Origin: Paenibacillus durus
GTDB lineage: Bacteria; Bacillota; Bacilli; Paenibacillales; Paenibacillaceae
NCBI RefSeq assembly: GCF_000756615.1
Contig: NZ_CP009288.1
Coordinates: forward strand, 558,001-622,000
DNA length: 64,000 nt
Direction of reading: 5' to 3'
The translations under genes and the position numbers were made by a program. Positions 25,269-34,619 of this stretch are shown here, one piece after another; position 1 is the stretch's first letter; each line of letters opens with the position of its first letter. Below the pieces are notes generated by a model. That model was not told the DNA's origin, searched no databases, and was given only the letters and a program-made list of their open reading frames with translations.

Positions 25269-25613
25269 AAAATAGGGTGAATCATCGCCAAACCAGCGCC
25301 ACGCCTAGGATTCAATCTTTTAATCTTTATCTGTTTTTGCATCCTGAACTCTAACAAGTAATTACCATTTAATTGTGAATATGAGGGAAATAATAGTTCC
25401 CGGGGTCTATTAAACCGCTTTATTCATAAATGGAGAGCGCCGAAGTCAACCTTTTATTTTACTGTGTATCGAAAAATAGAACACTTTTTCCGGCAAATTT
25501 CTGGAAAATCTATGTTTCTGGAAGAAAAACTAGTCATTTAAACCCGAATATTGTAAATATTAAAAAAGTGTAATATCTTTCTCTCTTCCGCAAAAATAAG
25601 ACACTCTACCATA

Positions 25614-25627
25614 TGATAGCGGTTACA
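25614..25627 (+). promoter_or_regulatory. cre (CcpA) box
   Basis: TGATAGCGGTTACA matches the published Bacillus cre consensus TGWNANCGNTNWCA at every fixed position. It lies 61 bp upstream of the predicted -35 of the GH66 gene, in the divergent region of the alpha-glucan locus. The rest of this 650-bp intergenic region holds no gene. Confidence 0.6.
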
Positions 25628-25687
25628 AGAGTCTCTGGGCCATAGAAATTATGCGATACGGGACTCTAAAATAGGTACGTGTTCCAA

Positions 25688-25716
25688 TTGATCATATGGG
25701 GTTTTTCTCAGATAAT
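25688..25716 (+). promoter_or_regulatory. predicted promoter of the GH66-YesMN operon
   Basis: TTGATC (25688-25693), a 17-bp spacer, GATAAT (25711-25716), located 31 bp before the GH66 start codon, with GGATAGGAGTGAG as ribosome site. Confidence 0.55.
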
Positions 25717-25746
25717 GAACTGAACCAGGGATAGGAGTGAGACAAC

Positions 25747-27549
25747 ATGAGACACGTCAGGATGATACGGATAGCCGCTGCTGCTCTGCTCTGGGTGACG
25801 GTTTGGCTGATATCGGCTTGCGAGAATGCTTCTGAGATCGTCTCTGATCCGCAAAAGGTTGACCGAATAGAGCGTGGCATCCTGCTTGAGAAGCTGGTTA
25901 CCGATAAGGCGGCTTACCGGCCGGGAGAGAATGTCCGATTTGATCTAAAGCTGAGGCGTCCGGCGTTCGGAGGGACGATACATATCCGTTATTTGCATAT
26001 GGACCAGATCGTAGAGGAAGAAACCTTAAAGGCGCAAGGGGAGGAGATGACCTGGAACTGGACCCCTCCGAAGGAAGACGGCAGGGGTTACTTCGCCGAA
26101 GTGTTCTATATAAAGAACAACAAGCCGGTCGATCAAATGAATATTGCCGTCGACGTTTCCTCTGACTGGGGGAAATTTCCCCGTTACGGCTACCTGGCTG
26201 ATTTTCCGCAAATGAGTAATGAAGAGAGGTCCCGGGTGATCGAGCGCTTAAACCGGTTTCACATCAACGGCATACAATTCTACGATTGGCAGTACAAGCA
26301 TCAGGAGCCGATCCGTTTCGAAGACGGCCACCCCGCGGCGGATTGGACCGACATTGCGGGCCGTCCGGTATCCTTTGACACCGTGAAAAGCTATATCGGC
26401 CTTGCTCACAGCCGGGGCATGAAGGCCATGAATTACAACTTACTCTTCGGAGCCTATGAGGGCGCGGAAAATGACGGTGTGAAGAAAGAGTGGGGAATGT
26501 TCAAGGACCCCGCCCACGGCGAGCAGGATAAGCATCCTCTTCCGGATCATTGGGCGAGCGATATTTATATGTATGATCCCGCCAATCCGGAATGGCAGAA
26601 TTATCTGGCCGGGAAGGAAATCGAGACGTTTAAGACGCTTCCCTTTGACGGCTGGCATGTGGACCAATTGGGCGACAGAGGTCCGCTCTGGACCTATGAA
26701 GGCAATCCGGTTGACCTGGCCTGGACCTATCAGGCTTTCCTGAAGGCGGCCAAGGAGAAATTGAACGTCGATTATGTCATGAACGCGGTGGGCCAGTTCG
26801 GCCAGGAGCATATTGCCCGCGAGGCTCCCGTGAAATTTCTCTATACCGAGGTATGGGGCAACCATCCGGGCTACGAGAATTTAAAGGAAGTGATTGACCA
26901 GAACTCCGCATACAGCGGGAACCGGCTGAATACGGTCCTAGCGGCATATATGAATTATCATTATTCCGATTCTCCCGGTGAGTTCAACACGCCAGGGGTC
27001 CTGCTGACGGATGCGGTGATCTTTGCCTCGGGCGGTTCACATCTGGAGCTGGGAGAAAACATGCTGTCCAAAGAGTACTTTCCCCATAAAAATCTGAGCA
27101 TCTCCCCGGCGCTCGAAGCGCAGCTGATTAACTACTACGACTTTCTGGCTGCTTATCAGAATCTCCTTCGGGACGGGACGGTAGAATCCGGGCTAAAGGC
27201 CGAAGGGACAGGGGAGCTTGCGATTTCGGACCAGGCTTCGCAGGGGAAAGTGTGGTCTTTTTCCAAGCGGAAGGATTGTAAAGATATTTTCCATTTCATT
27301 AATTTCACGGACGCTTCCACGATGAACTGGAATGACGACCAGGGAAGCCAAAGGGAACCCGTGGAGAGGCAAGATGTTTCCGTATCAGTGAGAACCGACC
27401 GGCCAGTGGCCAAAGTATGGTTCGCTTCTCCCGATGTCAGGGGCGGCTCGCCCCAAGCTTTAGAGTTCACGCAGCAGGATGGCAGGCTTGAATGGAAGCT
27501 GCCCAAGCTGAAATATTGGGACATGGTGGTAGTTGAATATGAGGAGTAA
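25747..27549 (+). CDS. GH66 dextranase/cycloisomaltooligosaccharide-type lipoprotein
   Basis: 600 residues. The N-terminus ends in a lipobox, WLISAC, so it is probably a membrane-anchored lipoprotein. A beta-sandwich (about 45-135) precedes the barrel. The segment FPRYGYLADFPQMSNEE, then NGIQFYDWQYKHQEP, GWHVDQLGDRG (predicted nucleophile Asp306) and FLYTEVWG (acid/base Glu368) are characteristic of GH66 endodextranases and cycloisomaltooligosaccharide glucanotransferases. It should act on alpha-1,6-glucan at the cell surface. Lack of the internal CBM35 favours a dextranase. First gene of a run with the YesM/YesN pair and a solute-binding lipoprotein. Confidence 0.85.
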   Translation: MRHVRMIRIAAAALLWVTVWLISACENASEIVSDPQKVDRIERGILLEKLVTDKAAYRPGENVRFDLKLRRPAFGGTIHIRYLHMDQIVEEETLKAQGEEMTWNWTPPKEDGRGYFAEVFYIKNNKPVDQMNIAVDVSSDWGKFPRYGYLADFPQMSNEERSRVIERLNRFHINGIQFYDWQYKHQEPIRFEDGHPAADWTDIAGRPVSFDTVKSYIGLAHSRGMKAMNYNLLFGAYEGAENDGVKKEWGMFKDPAHGEQDKHPLPDHWASDIYMYDPANPEWQNYLAGKEIETFKTLPFDGWHVDQLGDRGPLWTYEGNPVDLAWTYQAFLKAAKEKLNVDYVMNAVGQFGQEHIAREAPVKFLYTEVWGNHPGYENLKEVIDQNSAYSGNRLNTVLAAYMNYHYSDSPGEFNTPGVLLTDAVIFASGGSHLELGENMLSKEYFPHKNLSISPALEAQLINYYDFLAAYQNLLRDGTVESGLKAEGTGELAISDQASQGKVWSFSKRKDCKDIFHFINFTDASTMNWNDDQGSQREPVERQDVSVSVRTDRPVAKVWFASPDVRGGSPQALEFTQQDGRLEWKLPKLKYWDMVVVEYEE

Positions 27550-27635
27550 AGGACTGTTTTCCTCTAAATACCATTGGTATCCAGCTTTGTATCCTGTACA
27601 CTTTTATTAACGAACATAACAATAGGAGAGGCCGT

Positions 27636-29432
27636 ATGCTGCATAAATTGCGAATATCCAATCGTTTTACCGCCAAGATTATACTGGTCCTCCTGCTGGT
27701 TATTATCATTCCAACTCTCTTTACCAGCTTGTCCTACTATTGGCTGTCCGACTCTATTTTGAAAAAGAACGTGCGTGAGTCAACGATTCAAATCGCGAAA
27801 CAAACGGCGGAGTCGCTCTCTTTTATTCTCGATGTTGGGATCGACACCTCCGATTTTGTCTCCAGTGATATGAACATTCAGCGGGCGGCCATGGAGCTGG
27901 GCAACAGTCCATCTTACGAAGAGAGCTGGAATTTTCAATATATAAATACGCTGCTCAACAATTATGTCTATTCCAATTCCTTTGTCAAAATCGTCTATCT
28001 GCTGAAAGAGGAGGGGAGAGGCTGGGGGAGCGGCACCTTTTCCGACCAGAAGCTGAAGGAGATCCAGCTGTCCGACCAGGACTGGGTCAAAGAAGCCAAA
28101 CGTAAAGACGGAGAGCTGGTTTGGCAGGGCCTACAGTATGATCATTTCAGCGGAGGCGGCGTCAATACGGATTTGGTTCTGCCGGTAGCAAGAGTCCTTA
28201 AGGATTTTAATACCATGCGCAATATCGGACTGGTGCAGATTAATTTGGACGGGCAGTCGGTTGTGGGTACGATCCGGCAGCTGCAGCTCGGGAAGACGGG
28301 CAAGTTCTTCGTGGTCGATTCCGGAGGGAGGATCATGATCGACTCCAATCTCGATATGATCAACAAGAGAGTGGAGAACCCTGATTTGTATGAGCGGATT
28401 GTCGGTGATAACGCCGTGGAGTTCGAGTTTCACATGAATGGAGTCCCTTATTATGGGGTTAAGCAGCTGCTCAGCAACGGCTGGATGATTGTCGGCACCG
28501 TTCCGGTTGCGGAAATCAGCGGGCCGCTGGAGCGTCTTCAGACCTGGATTTTGCTCTCTTCGGCCGCTTTCTCCCTGGTCGCTATCGGTATCGGACTTTT
28601 TATCGCCAGGTGGGTGACCCAGCCTGTAAAGCAGCTGACCCAGAGCATGCTTTCCGTTCAGAACGGAGACCTTCAGGTCAGGGCGGCTGTCCGAACATCC
28701 GATGAAATCGGCTTTTTGAGTAAACAGTTTAATAAGATGCTTCTCAAAATCGAAAATTTAATGCGGCAAGTGGAGGACGAGCAGAGCGAGAAATATCATG
28801 CTGAGCTCCGCGCGGTCATGCACCGGATTCACCCCCACTTCTTATATAACACGCTCAGCACGCTCAGGTGGCTAATTGACTCTAAACAGAATGACCGCGC
28901 ATCCGAGGTGTTGTCGGCCCTGAACCATCTGCTTGAGGCGAACATGGGCAAAAGCGGCAGCCGGATTACGGTGGAAGAGGAACTGGATATTATCCGAAAA
29001 TATTTGATTATCTTGGCGCTTCGGTACGAAAAAGTCTTTCAACTGGACCTGGATGTCGAACCGGGTACGGAGAAAGTGATCATTCCCCGGATGCTGCTGC
29101 AGCCGCTGGTGGAAAACGCTATCTTTCATGGGATCGTGCCGAAAAATACAGACGGGCGGATATCGATCCGAATTCGAAAGTATGACAAATACCTGGAATT
29201 TCTAGTGGAAGATGACGGGTTAGGCATCGGGGAGGATAAGCTGAAGGTGCTGAACAATCTGGAAACGGCAGTAGAAAATGGCGAGATCGGTATCGGCCTG
29301 CGCCATATTTACGACACACTGCGGCTCTATTACGCTCAAAATTGGAATTGTTCGATTACAAGCACGTCCGGACAGGGAACCACGGTACACATTTTGTTAA
29401 AAGCACTTTCCGAAACATCCTCTAAGAACTGA
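27636..29432 (+). CDS. YesM-type sensor histidine kinase
   Basis: 598 residues. TM1 is at about 13-37 (IILVLLLVIIIPTLF), then a large extracellular Cache-like sensor domain (about 38-300), TM2 about 302-325 and a HAMP linker (TQPVKQLTQSM). The His_kinase domain has HPHFLYNTLSTLRWL with phospho-acceptor His401, and the HATPase has LLQPLVENAIFHG, EDDGLGIG and GIGLRHIYD. It senses an outside signal, presumably a glucan breakdown product, and phosphorylates the next gene product. GGAGAGG precedes the ATG. Lies 87 bases after the GH66 gene. Confidence 0.9.
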   Translation: MLHKLRISNRFTAKIILVLLLVIIIPTLFTSLSYYWLSDSILKKNVRESTIQIAKQTAESLSFILDVGIDTSDFVSSDMNIQRAAMELGNSPSYEESWNFQYINTLLNNYVYSNSFVKIVYLLKEEGRGWGSGTFSDQKLKEIQLSDQDWVKEAKRKDGELVWQGLQYDHFSGGGVNTDLVLPVARVLKDFNTMRNIGLVQINLDGQSVVGTIRQLQLGKTGKFFVVDSGGRIMIDSNLDMINKRVENPDLYERIVGDNAVEFEFHMNGVPYYGVKQLLSNGWMIVGTVPVAEISGPLERLQTWILLSSAAFSLVAIGIGLFIARWVTQPVKQLTQSMLSVQNGDLQVRAAVRTSDEIGFLSKQFNKMLLKIENLMRQVEDEQSEKYHAELRAVMHRIHPHFLYNTLSTLRWLIDSKQNDRASEVLSALNHLLEANMGKSGSRITVEEELDIIRKYLIILALRYEKVFQLDLDVEPGTEKVIIPRMLLQPLVENAIFHGIVPKNTDGRISIRIRKYDKYLEFLVEDDGLGIGEDKLKVLNNLETAVENGEIGIGLRHIYDTLRLYYAQNWNCSITSTSGQGTTVHILLKALSETSSKN

Positions 29433-29451
29433 TAGATCGGAGGAAACACCC

Positions 29452-31014
29452 ATGTACAGAGTACTTATCGTTGATGACGAGCCTATCATCCGCAACGGGA
29501 TCAGCGCATTTATCGACTGGGAAAAGGAAGGGGCTTCGGTTGAAGAATACGCGAATGGCGCAGAGGCATTGGCCCAATTAGAAAGCCGGGCCTACGATAT
29601 TCTGATCACGGATATCAAAATGCCTCTAATGGACGGCATCGAGCTGATGAAGCAAGCCTTGGTGCTTTGCCCTTGGCTGAAGGTAATTCTAATCAGTAAT
29701 TACAGTGATTTTAATTACGTAAAAGAAGGCTTGAAGCTTGGCGCCGTCGATTATTTGCTCAAGCTAACGCTCAAGCAGGAAGATCTGCTTGCCGTTCTTC
29801 GCCGCAGTATTAGCATGCTTGAGGAGGAACGGAAAAAGGTCTTTGAACTGAAATCGTATCAGCAAGGCGCCGTGTATCTGGAACGAAAGCGCGCAGAGCA
29901 GGAAATCAAAAGACTGATCGTACAAGAGCAGGCTCTATCCGCTTCAACCGTCTGGATTCCATCATGGCTGGAACATTCCTACGCCTGTGTGTATCTTATG
30001 CTCGATGGGGCTGAGGAATGGAAAGAAAATCACGGATACTTATATGTTCAGCTGCTGCTGGAGGAGCTGCAGGAAGCGTTCTATGAGCGTTCGGAGGAAG
30101 GAAGCGCGCTGCTCGCCGCTGAAAGCAGCCTGTTCCTGATCTTTCCCGGCCCGGAGGAGGAGGCCCGGCAGTGGCTTCTTCAGTGGAAGGAGCGGCTTCA
30201 AGCGGAGTGGGGAATTTCATCGTCGGCCGGCTTTGCTGTGAAGCGGGGAGCAAGCCGCATACTGTCTGGATATTTCGCCAGCCGTTCGGCCTGTCAAAGG
30301 CGGTTCTTCGAAGGGGTTGGCGGATTATATGCGGCAAGAGAGGCGGAAACCAGCTCCAGAGTAAAAGACACCGGGCTTGACTATGATTGGGAACCCTTCT
30401 TCGAGATGATCCGCAGCGGCGAACCGGTTTCATTCGCGGTTGATCTTGCGGTGGAACGCTGGAAGAGCATGGTTTTGAGTCCGGAAACGGTGCAGCAGGA
30501 GGCGATTGCTCTTCTTACCGAAGCCTGCCGGCTCCATGCCGATAACGGCGCCTTGTTTCCCGAACGGTATGAGCAGCTCCGCAAGACAGAGACATTGGAG
30601 CAGGTCGCGGCATTCATGGTTAATGAGCTGGAGGAAATCGGCAAAGCGTTTATTCCCAAATTGCTCGATAACGGGTATGGCGGACAACTGATCACAAAGG
30701 CGCTGGAATATATAACCTCTCATTATACCGAGAATTTGACGCTGCAAAGCGTAGCGGATACCGTTCATCTCAGTAAAAGTTATTTCAGTCTGCTGTTTAA
30801 AAAGCAAACCGACCGAACCTTTATCGACTATCTGATCGAGCTGCGGGTTCGGGAAGCGAAGCGGCTGCTGACGCAGAATGAAAGCCGGATTTCCGATGTA
30901 GCCAAAGCCGCCGGGTTTAAAGACGTGAAATATTTCAGCAAGGTATTCAAAAAAAGTACGGGATCTACTCCCATGGAATATAGGGACAGCACAAAGGTGT
31001 CAACTATCGTATAA
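29452..31014 (+). CDS. YesN-type response regulator with AraC DNA-binding domain
   Basis: 520 residues: receiver domain (1-120) with VDDEP, phospho-acceptor Asp54 (LITDIKMPLMDG) and the conserved Lys replaced in the usual position by the LLKLTLKQEDLL segment. A long linker follows, then an AraC-type double HTH at about 413-515 (LQSVADTVHLSKSYFSLLFK, ISDVAKAAGFKDVKYFSKVF). AGATCGGAGGA precedes the ATG, 19 bases after the kinase. It probably activates the flanking glycosidase genes. Confidence 0.9.
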   Translation: MYRVLIVDDEPIIRNGISAFIDWEKEGASVEEYANGAEALAQLESRAYDILITDIKMPLMDGIELMKQALVLCPWLKVILISNYSDFNYVKEGLKLGAVDYLLKLTLKQEDLLAVLRRSISMLEEERKKVFELKSYQQGAVYLERKRAEQEIKRLIVQEQALSASTVWIPSWLEHSYACVYLMLDGAEEWKENHGYLYVQLLLEELQEAFYERSEEGSALLAAESSLFLIFPGPEEEARQWLLQWKERLQAEWGISSSAGFAVKRGASRILSGYFASRSACQRRFFEGVGGLYAAREAETSSRVKDTGLDYDWEPFFEMIRSGEPVSFAVDLAVERWKSMVLSPETVQQEAIALLTEACRLHADNGALFPERYEQLRKTETLEQVAAFMVNELEEIGKAFIPKLLDNGYGGQLITKALEYITSHYTENLTLQSVADTVHLSKSYFSLLFKKQTDRTFIDYLIELRVREAKRLLTQNESRISDVAKAAGFKDVKYFSKVFKKSTGSTPMEYRDSTKVSTIV

Positions 31015-31036
31015 CGAATAAAGGAGGAATCTTCGA

Positions 31037-32296
31037 TTGGCCACGCGCTGGATATCCTTTATTCTGATCCTGCTGTTAACGGCCGGATGTGGAGGTACTT
31101 CCATGATCTCGAATCCGGAGAGCGTACAGACCCTTCAAGGGAATGATAAAACCGTTCTTATTTTCTGGCATACGTATAACGATAAGGAGACCCGGCTGCT
31201 GATGCAGGAGTTGATACCTGCTTTTGAGCGGGATCATCCGGACATCCGGATCAAGTGCATAAACTTAGCCAACAACAACGAATTAAAATACAATTTGATT
31301 GCGCGCGCTTCTTCGGGCCGCGGTCCGGATGTCGTAAGGATGGACATTGCCTGGGTACCCGAGTTTTCGCATAAAGGGCTGCTTGAGCCGTTAAACGGTT
31401 TTCCGGGCTTCAACGATGTGAGGGATGCTTTTCATCAAAAGGTCATGAATGCAGGCCATTATAATGACCAGTATTACTCCCTTCCGCTCAACCTGTTTAC
31501 GAAGCTGACCATATTTAACCGGGAGTTACTTGCGCGATCCGGATATTCGGAGCCTCCGCACACCATGGACGAAATTTTGGAGCTGGTCCGTAAGCAGCAT
31601 TTTGTAATCGGTCTAGGGGGCTTGGAACCTTGGGATACCCTTCCATACCTGTATAGTCTGGGAGGCTCATTTATGGACCGGGACTTTACGAGGGCTTCCG
31701 GATATTTGAATAGTGACCGTACCGTCCGGGCGGTGGAGAAGCTGGCGAAGCTCTATAAGGACAAGCTCATTCATCTCTCGGCGGTGACCCAGAACAGAGA
31801 TAACTGGGCGGGAGTACGGAACGGAAACCTGTTGTTAACGGATGAAGCGCCGTGGTTCTTCAGCTTGTTGAAAGAGTCCGACAAGAGACTGGCTCTTAAA
31901 CAAACTCTATCTGTACCGTTTCCTAAGAGGAATGGAACGGGCTCCATTATTGGCGGCGAGAATTTGGTCATTATGAAAGGCAGCAGGCATCCGGTGGAGG
32001 CATGGGTTTTTATGAAATGGATGACTGGCCTCGAAGGGCAGCTGATTATGGCCAAGGCCGGGTTAATTCCGACTAATAAGGAAGCGGTTAAAGCGCTGAA
32101 CGTTAGCAGTCATTCCTACCTCTATCCTTACGTTGAAGAGGTTGATGACTCTTTCCTGCGGCCGCCTGTGAAGAACTGGAGCAAGATCGAAGAGCTGTAT
32201 ACCGTGTACCTGCATCAAATCTTTCTGGGCCATCTCTCCGCGAGGGAAGGATTGGACCAAGCGGCCGAGGGAATTGACAAGCTGCTTAAATATTAA
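31037..32296 (+). CDS. extracellular solute-binding lipoprotein (ABC type, family 1)
   Basis: 419 residues. TTG start at 31037, eight bases after AAAGGAGG. The lipobox LLTAGC anchors it to the membrane. The body is a sugar-binding protein fold of the MalE class (VLIFWHTYNDKETRLLMQEL, FERDHPDIRIK, GRGPDVVRMD, EAWVFMKWMTGLEGQ). No permease or ATPase gene is near, so it may deliver its ligand to the YesM sensor rather than serve transport, or it may use a permease elsewhere. It closes the GH66-YesMN run. Confidence 0.85.
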   Translation: MATRWISFILILLLTAGCGGTSMISNPESVQTLQGNDKTVLIFWHTYNDKETRLLMQELIPAFERDHPDIRIKCINLANNNELKYNLIARASSGRGPDVVRMDIAWVPEFSHKGLLEPLNGFPGFNDVRDAFHQKVMNAGHYNDQYYSLPLNLFTKLTIFNRELLARSGYSEPPHTMDEILELVRKQHFVIGLGGLEPWDTLPYLYSLGGSFMDRDFTRASGYLNSDRTVRAVEKLAKLYKDKLIHLSAVTQNRDNWAGVRNGNLLLTDEAPWFFSLLKESDKRLALKQTLSVPFPKRNGTGSIIGGENLVIMKGSRHPVEAWVFMKWMTGLEGQLIMAKAGLIPTNKEAVKALNVSSHSYLYPYVEEVDDSFLRPPVKNWSKIEELYTVYLHQIFLGHLSAREGLDQAAEGIDKLLKY

Positions 32297-32400
32297 TGAA
32301 GGAAAATTTCTCCTGGATGTAGAACTGAGGAATAGGTTTAAGAACAAAAACAGGGGGGAGTGTAATCGAAAATAGAGAAGTTGCGCTAACTGTTTCCAAT

Positions 32401-32847
32401 ATGCTCATGGAGATCATTGATCAACAAATCCCCTATCACTGGGTAAGGACAAAAGAGCCATTCCTGCATCCATACAAAGATAAGGTTTGCTACGACTATT
32501 CAGGTGAAGTAAAGCTTATGACGGAGGATGAGTTTCAAGCTGTCATTGCCGGTCTTGGAAATAGAGTGTGTTACTCGTCAGACTTGGAAGAATTATTAGA
32601 CACAATCTACATCAACCAATGGTACCCTACTTATGAATCTAATTGCGGCAAACATTGGCTTAGCTACAAAAACTTGCTGGAACAAAGATTCAATGATTGG
32701 AAATGCAATAACTTTGAGCTATACGATGACGATGGGAACGAATTAAATGAAGCTTTGAATTTAGAGCTTGACCAGCAGTTATATGACTTCTTGGAGCATA
32801 TGTCCGGTGAGATCTATGTAAGGAAAATCTTGAGGAAATGGCGGTGA
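32401..32847 (+). CDS. hypothetical cytoplasmic protein
   Basis: 148 residues from ATG 32401, acidic, with many Tyr/Trp (YINQWYPTYESNCGKHWLSY). No family was recognised; there is no signal or membrane segment. The start is uncertain. There is no ribosome site before 32401, but a strong AGGGGGGAG (32352-32360) lies upstream, and the frame is open from an ATC codon at 32365 (IENREVALTVSN). A non-standard ATC start, or a base error, is possible. AT-rich compared with its neighbours. A terminator follows immediately. Confidence 0.55.
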   Translation: MLMEIIDQQIPYHWVRTKEPFLHPYKDKVCYDYSGEVKLMTEDEFQAVIAGLGNRVCYSSDLEELLDTIYINQWYPTYESNCGKHWLSYKNLLEQRFNDWKCNNFELYDDDGNELNEALNLELDQQLYDFLEHMSGEIYVRKILRKWR

Positions 32848-32850
32848 AAT

Positions 32851-32898
32851 ACAAACGGGGTCAGCGATTCATTTATGCACGCGATGTCCCGTTTGTTT
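32851..32898 (+). terminator. hairpin after hypothetical gene
   Basis: ACAAACGGG and CCCGTTTGT form a 9-bp stem around a long loop, ending in TT. Confidence 0.55.
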
Positions 32899-32937
32899 AA
32901 TCCGCATGAAAAAGGGGGAGTAACGCGGCGGGCCGCT

Positions 32938-33255
32938 TCAGTCCTGCGGACCTGGATCATAACCGAACCGCTTCAGGTCGATGGCTCCCTGCTCATCGAA
33001 CTCGACGCCTTCCCCTATGAGGTACAGCCGCTGAATCTCGCCGGATTCCCCATCCGCCAGCGAGATTCTTCCCTGCGCATTGATGATCCGGTGCCAGGGA
33101 AGCTTGTGGCTCCGGCTCATGGAATGCAGAATCCGGACAATTTGCCTAGCCCCACGCGGGCTTCCGGCTGCGGCGGCGACTCCCCCGTAAGTCATTACCT
33201 TCCCTTCAGGGATGGATTGTATGATGCGAATGGCTTTTTCCGTAAACGGCGTCAC
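32938..33255 (-). CDS. alkyltransferase-like protein (ATL), Trp at the MGMT cysteine
   Basis: About 105 residues from the GTG at 33255 (AAGGGAG just upstream); longer in-frame starts have no ribosome site. The sequence FTEKAIRIIQSIPEGKVMTYG, then GSPRGARQIVRIL and LPWHRIIN is the O6-alkylguanine-DNA alkyltransferase DNA-binding domain, but the acceptor cysteine of PCHR is replaced by Trp54 (PWHR). ATL proteins bind alkylated guanine without repairing it and hand the lesion to nucleotide excision repair. Short length and Trp are both typical for ATLs. Confidence 0.85.
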   Translation of the reverse strand: MTPFTEKAIRIIQSIPEGKVMTYGGVAAAAGSPRGARQIVRILHSMSRSHKLPWHRIINAQGRISLADGESGEIQRLYLIGEGVEFDEQGAIDLKRFGYDPGPQD

Positions 33256-33535
33256 TTTTAGGGCTCCCTTCCTAAGCTGTGTCTTTTGATTATAGCAGAG
33301 AACGAAAGAGCTGCCTAAACCCATGTTCCCTTGTCGAAGGGTAAGATAGGAACGCTGATGGGCATTTACGGTGATGCAGCTTAAACCATTATTTGCGTAC
33401 AGTCGGTTACTCGCGAGAAGCGGGGGCCGGCTTTTTGATTTCCACCTCCTGTTAATAAAAGGTATAATGAGAAGCAATCAGGGCAAAAGGCCTGATTCAT
33501 CAAAGGATCATTCGTTTCGGGAGGTGACCGGGAAC

Positions 33536-34165
33536 ATGGCGGATAAGGTGATGAAATACATAACGATGCCCTCGCATTGGGGGCGGGACGTCAGACATAA
33601 ACACTACTCACAGGGATCAGATACGCTGGCGGTTATTTTTCCGGGAAAAAATTATCCGGCTGAGCTTCCCCTGCTGCATTATGCGGGCAAGAACGCACTG
33701 GAGCATAGCTGCGATCTGCTGGTGCTGGAATATGGTTACCAAAGCGCGCGAACCGAGCTGAAGCGTGAGGAAATGGGTATCATTGAGGAAGAATGCGCAC
33801 AGGCGCTCTCATCAGTGCCGGGCTATAAGCGGCTGCTGTTCATCGGCAAAAGCATCGGCACGGTCATCGCAGGCAGTCTCGCAGCGACTTCTTCTGTGAA
33901 GGCGGAGTGTCTGTATCTGACGCCATTACGGGAATCGGTTCCTTACATCAAACGTTCGGGGGGCACCGTGATATACGGCGGAAGCGACCCTTTGTTCAGC
34001 GAAGAGGACGCGGCGGGAATCAGTGGTCTAACGAACGTAGCGCTGTACACAATCGATGAAGCCAATCATTCGCTTGAAGTCGGCAGCGTCAACGAGTCTT
34101 TGGCCGTTCTTATTGTGGTTAATAATTTAGTGCATGAATTTTTCAGAGGAGCGCTGGGTCAGTGA
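33536..34165 (+). CDS. alpha/beta hydrolase
   Basis: About 209 residues from ATG 33536 (GGGAGGTG upstream); a TATAAT box at 33463-33468 lies before it, which rules out the longer frame that begins at 33371. The fold signature is VIFPGKNYPAELPLLHYAG (oxyanion strand) and LLFIGKSIGTVIAG, with nucleophile Ser in GKSIG; GGSDPLF supplies the acid and EANHSLE the histidine. A small cytoplasmic esterase or dienelactone-hydrolase-like enzyme; substrate unknown. Divergent from the ATL gene. Confidence 0.75.
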   Translation: MADKVMKYITMPSHWGRDVRHKHYSQGSDTLAVIFPGKNYPAELPLLHYAGKNALEHSCDLLVLEYGYQSARTELKREEMGIIEEECAQALSSVPGYKRLLFIGKSIGTVIAGSLAATSSVKAECLYLTPLRESVPYIKRSGGTVIYGGSDPLFSEEDAAGISGLTNVALYTIDEANHSLEVGSVNESLAVLIVVNNLVHEFFRGALGQ

Positions 34166-34228
34166 GGGGTGAACGCGACTATGCGGATGGACATTGAACG
34201 GATTGTTGACAGCCACCACGTATCGCCC

Positions 34229-34256
34229 CACCGCGTGCTGAGAGCTGCACGCGGTG
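34229..34256. terminator. perfect 10-bp hairpin after hydrolase gene
   Basis: CACCGCGTGC and GCACGCGGTG around an 8-base loop. There is no T-run, so it may instead be a processing or pausing structure before the next gene. Confidence 0.45.
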
Positions 34257-34295
34257 CAGGCCGGGAAATCACGAATAGTTGAAAGGCGGATAACC

Positions 34296-34592
34296 ATGAT
34301 ACTGGAGGCGGCTATGCTGCACATCAAGCAGGGAATGACGGAGGCGTTCGAAGAGAGCTTCAAGAAGGCTTCGCCACTCATTTCCTCCATTGAAGGGTAT
34401 TTGGGCCACGAACTGCAAAAAGGCTTGGAAGACGATCACAAATACCTGCTGCTGGTGCGCTGGCGGAATCTTGAAGATCATACGGTCGGATTCAGGGAAT
34501 CCACCCAGTATCTGGAATGGAAGGCGCTGCTTCATCACTACTACAGCCCGTTTCCGGTGGTCGAGCATTTTACGCGTATCAAGCTGATATAA
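34296..34592 (+). CDS. ABM-domain monooxygenase-like protein
   Basis: 98 residues from ATG 34296 (AAAGGCGG upstream). One ABM domain: MILEAAMLHIKQGMTEAFEE, then GYLGHELQKGLEDDHKYLLL, VRWRNLEDHTVGFRESTQYL and a closing YYSPFPVVEHFTRI. The family handles small aromatic or quinone compounds or degrades haem. It lies just ahead of a DUF1697 gene in the same direction. Confidence 0.8.
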   Translation: MILEAAMLHIKQGMTEAFEESFKKASPLISSIEGYLGHELQKGLEDDHKYLLLVRWRNLEDHTVGFRESTQYLEWKALLHHYYSPFPVVEHFTRIKLI

Positions 34593-34619
34593 GCGAAAGA
34601 CAGAAAAGGAGGCCTTCCC

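Noticed and set aside
32938..33477. 179-residue O6-methylguanine methyltransferase
   Set aside because: The upstream 74 codons have no ribosome site and no homology; the core is a 105-residue ATL lacking the active Cys.
34229..34256. Hairpin as a certain terminator
   Set aside because: Perfect stem but no T-run and a downstream gene 40 bases away; kept only as a structure of unknown use.
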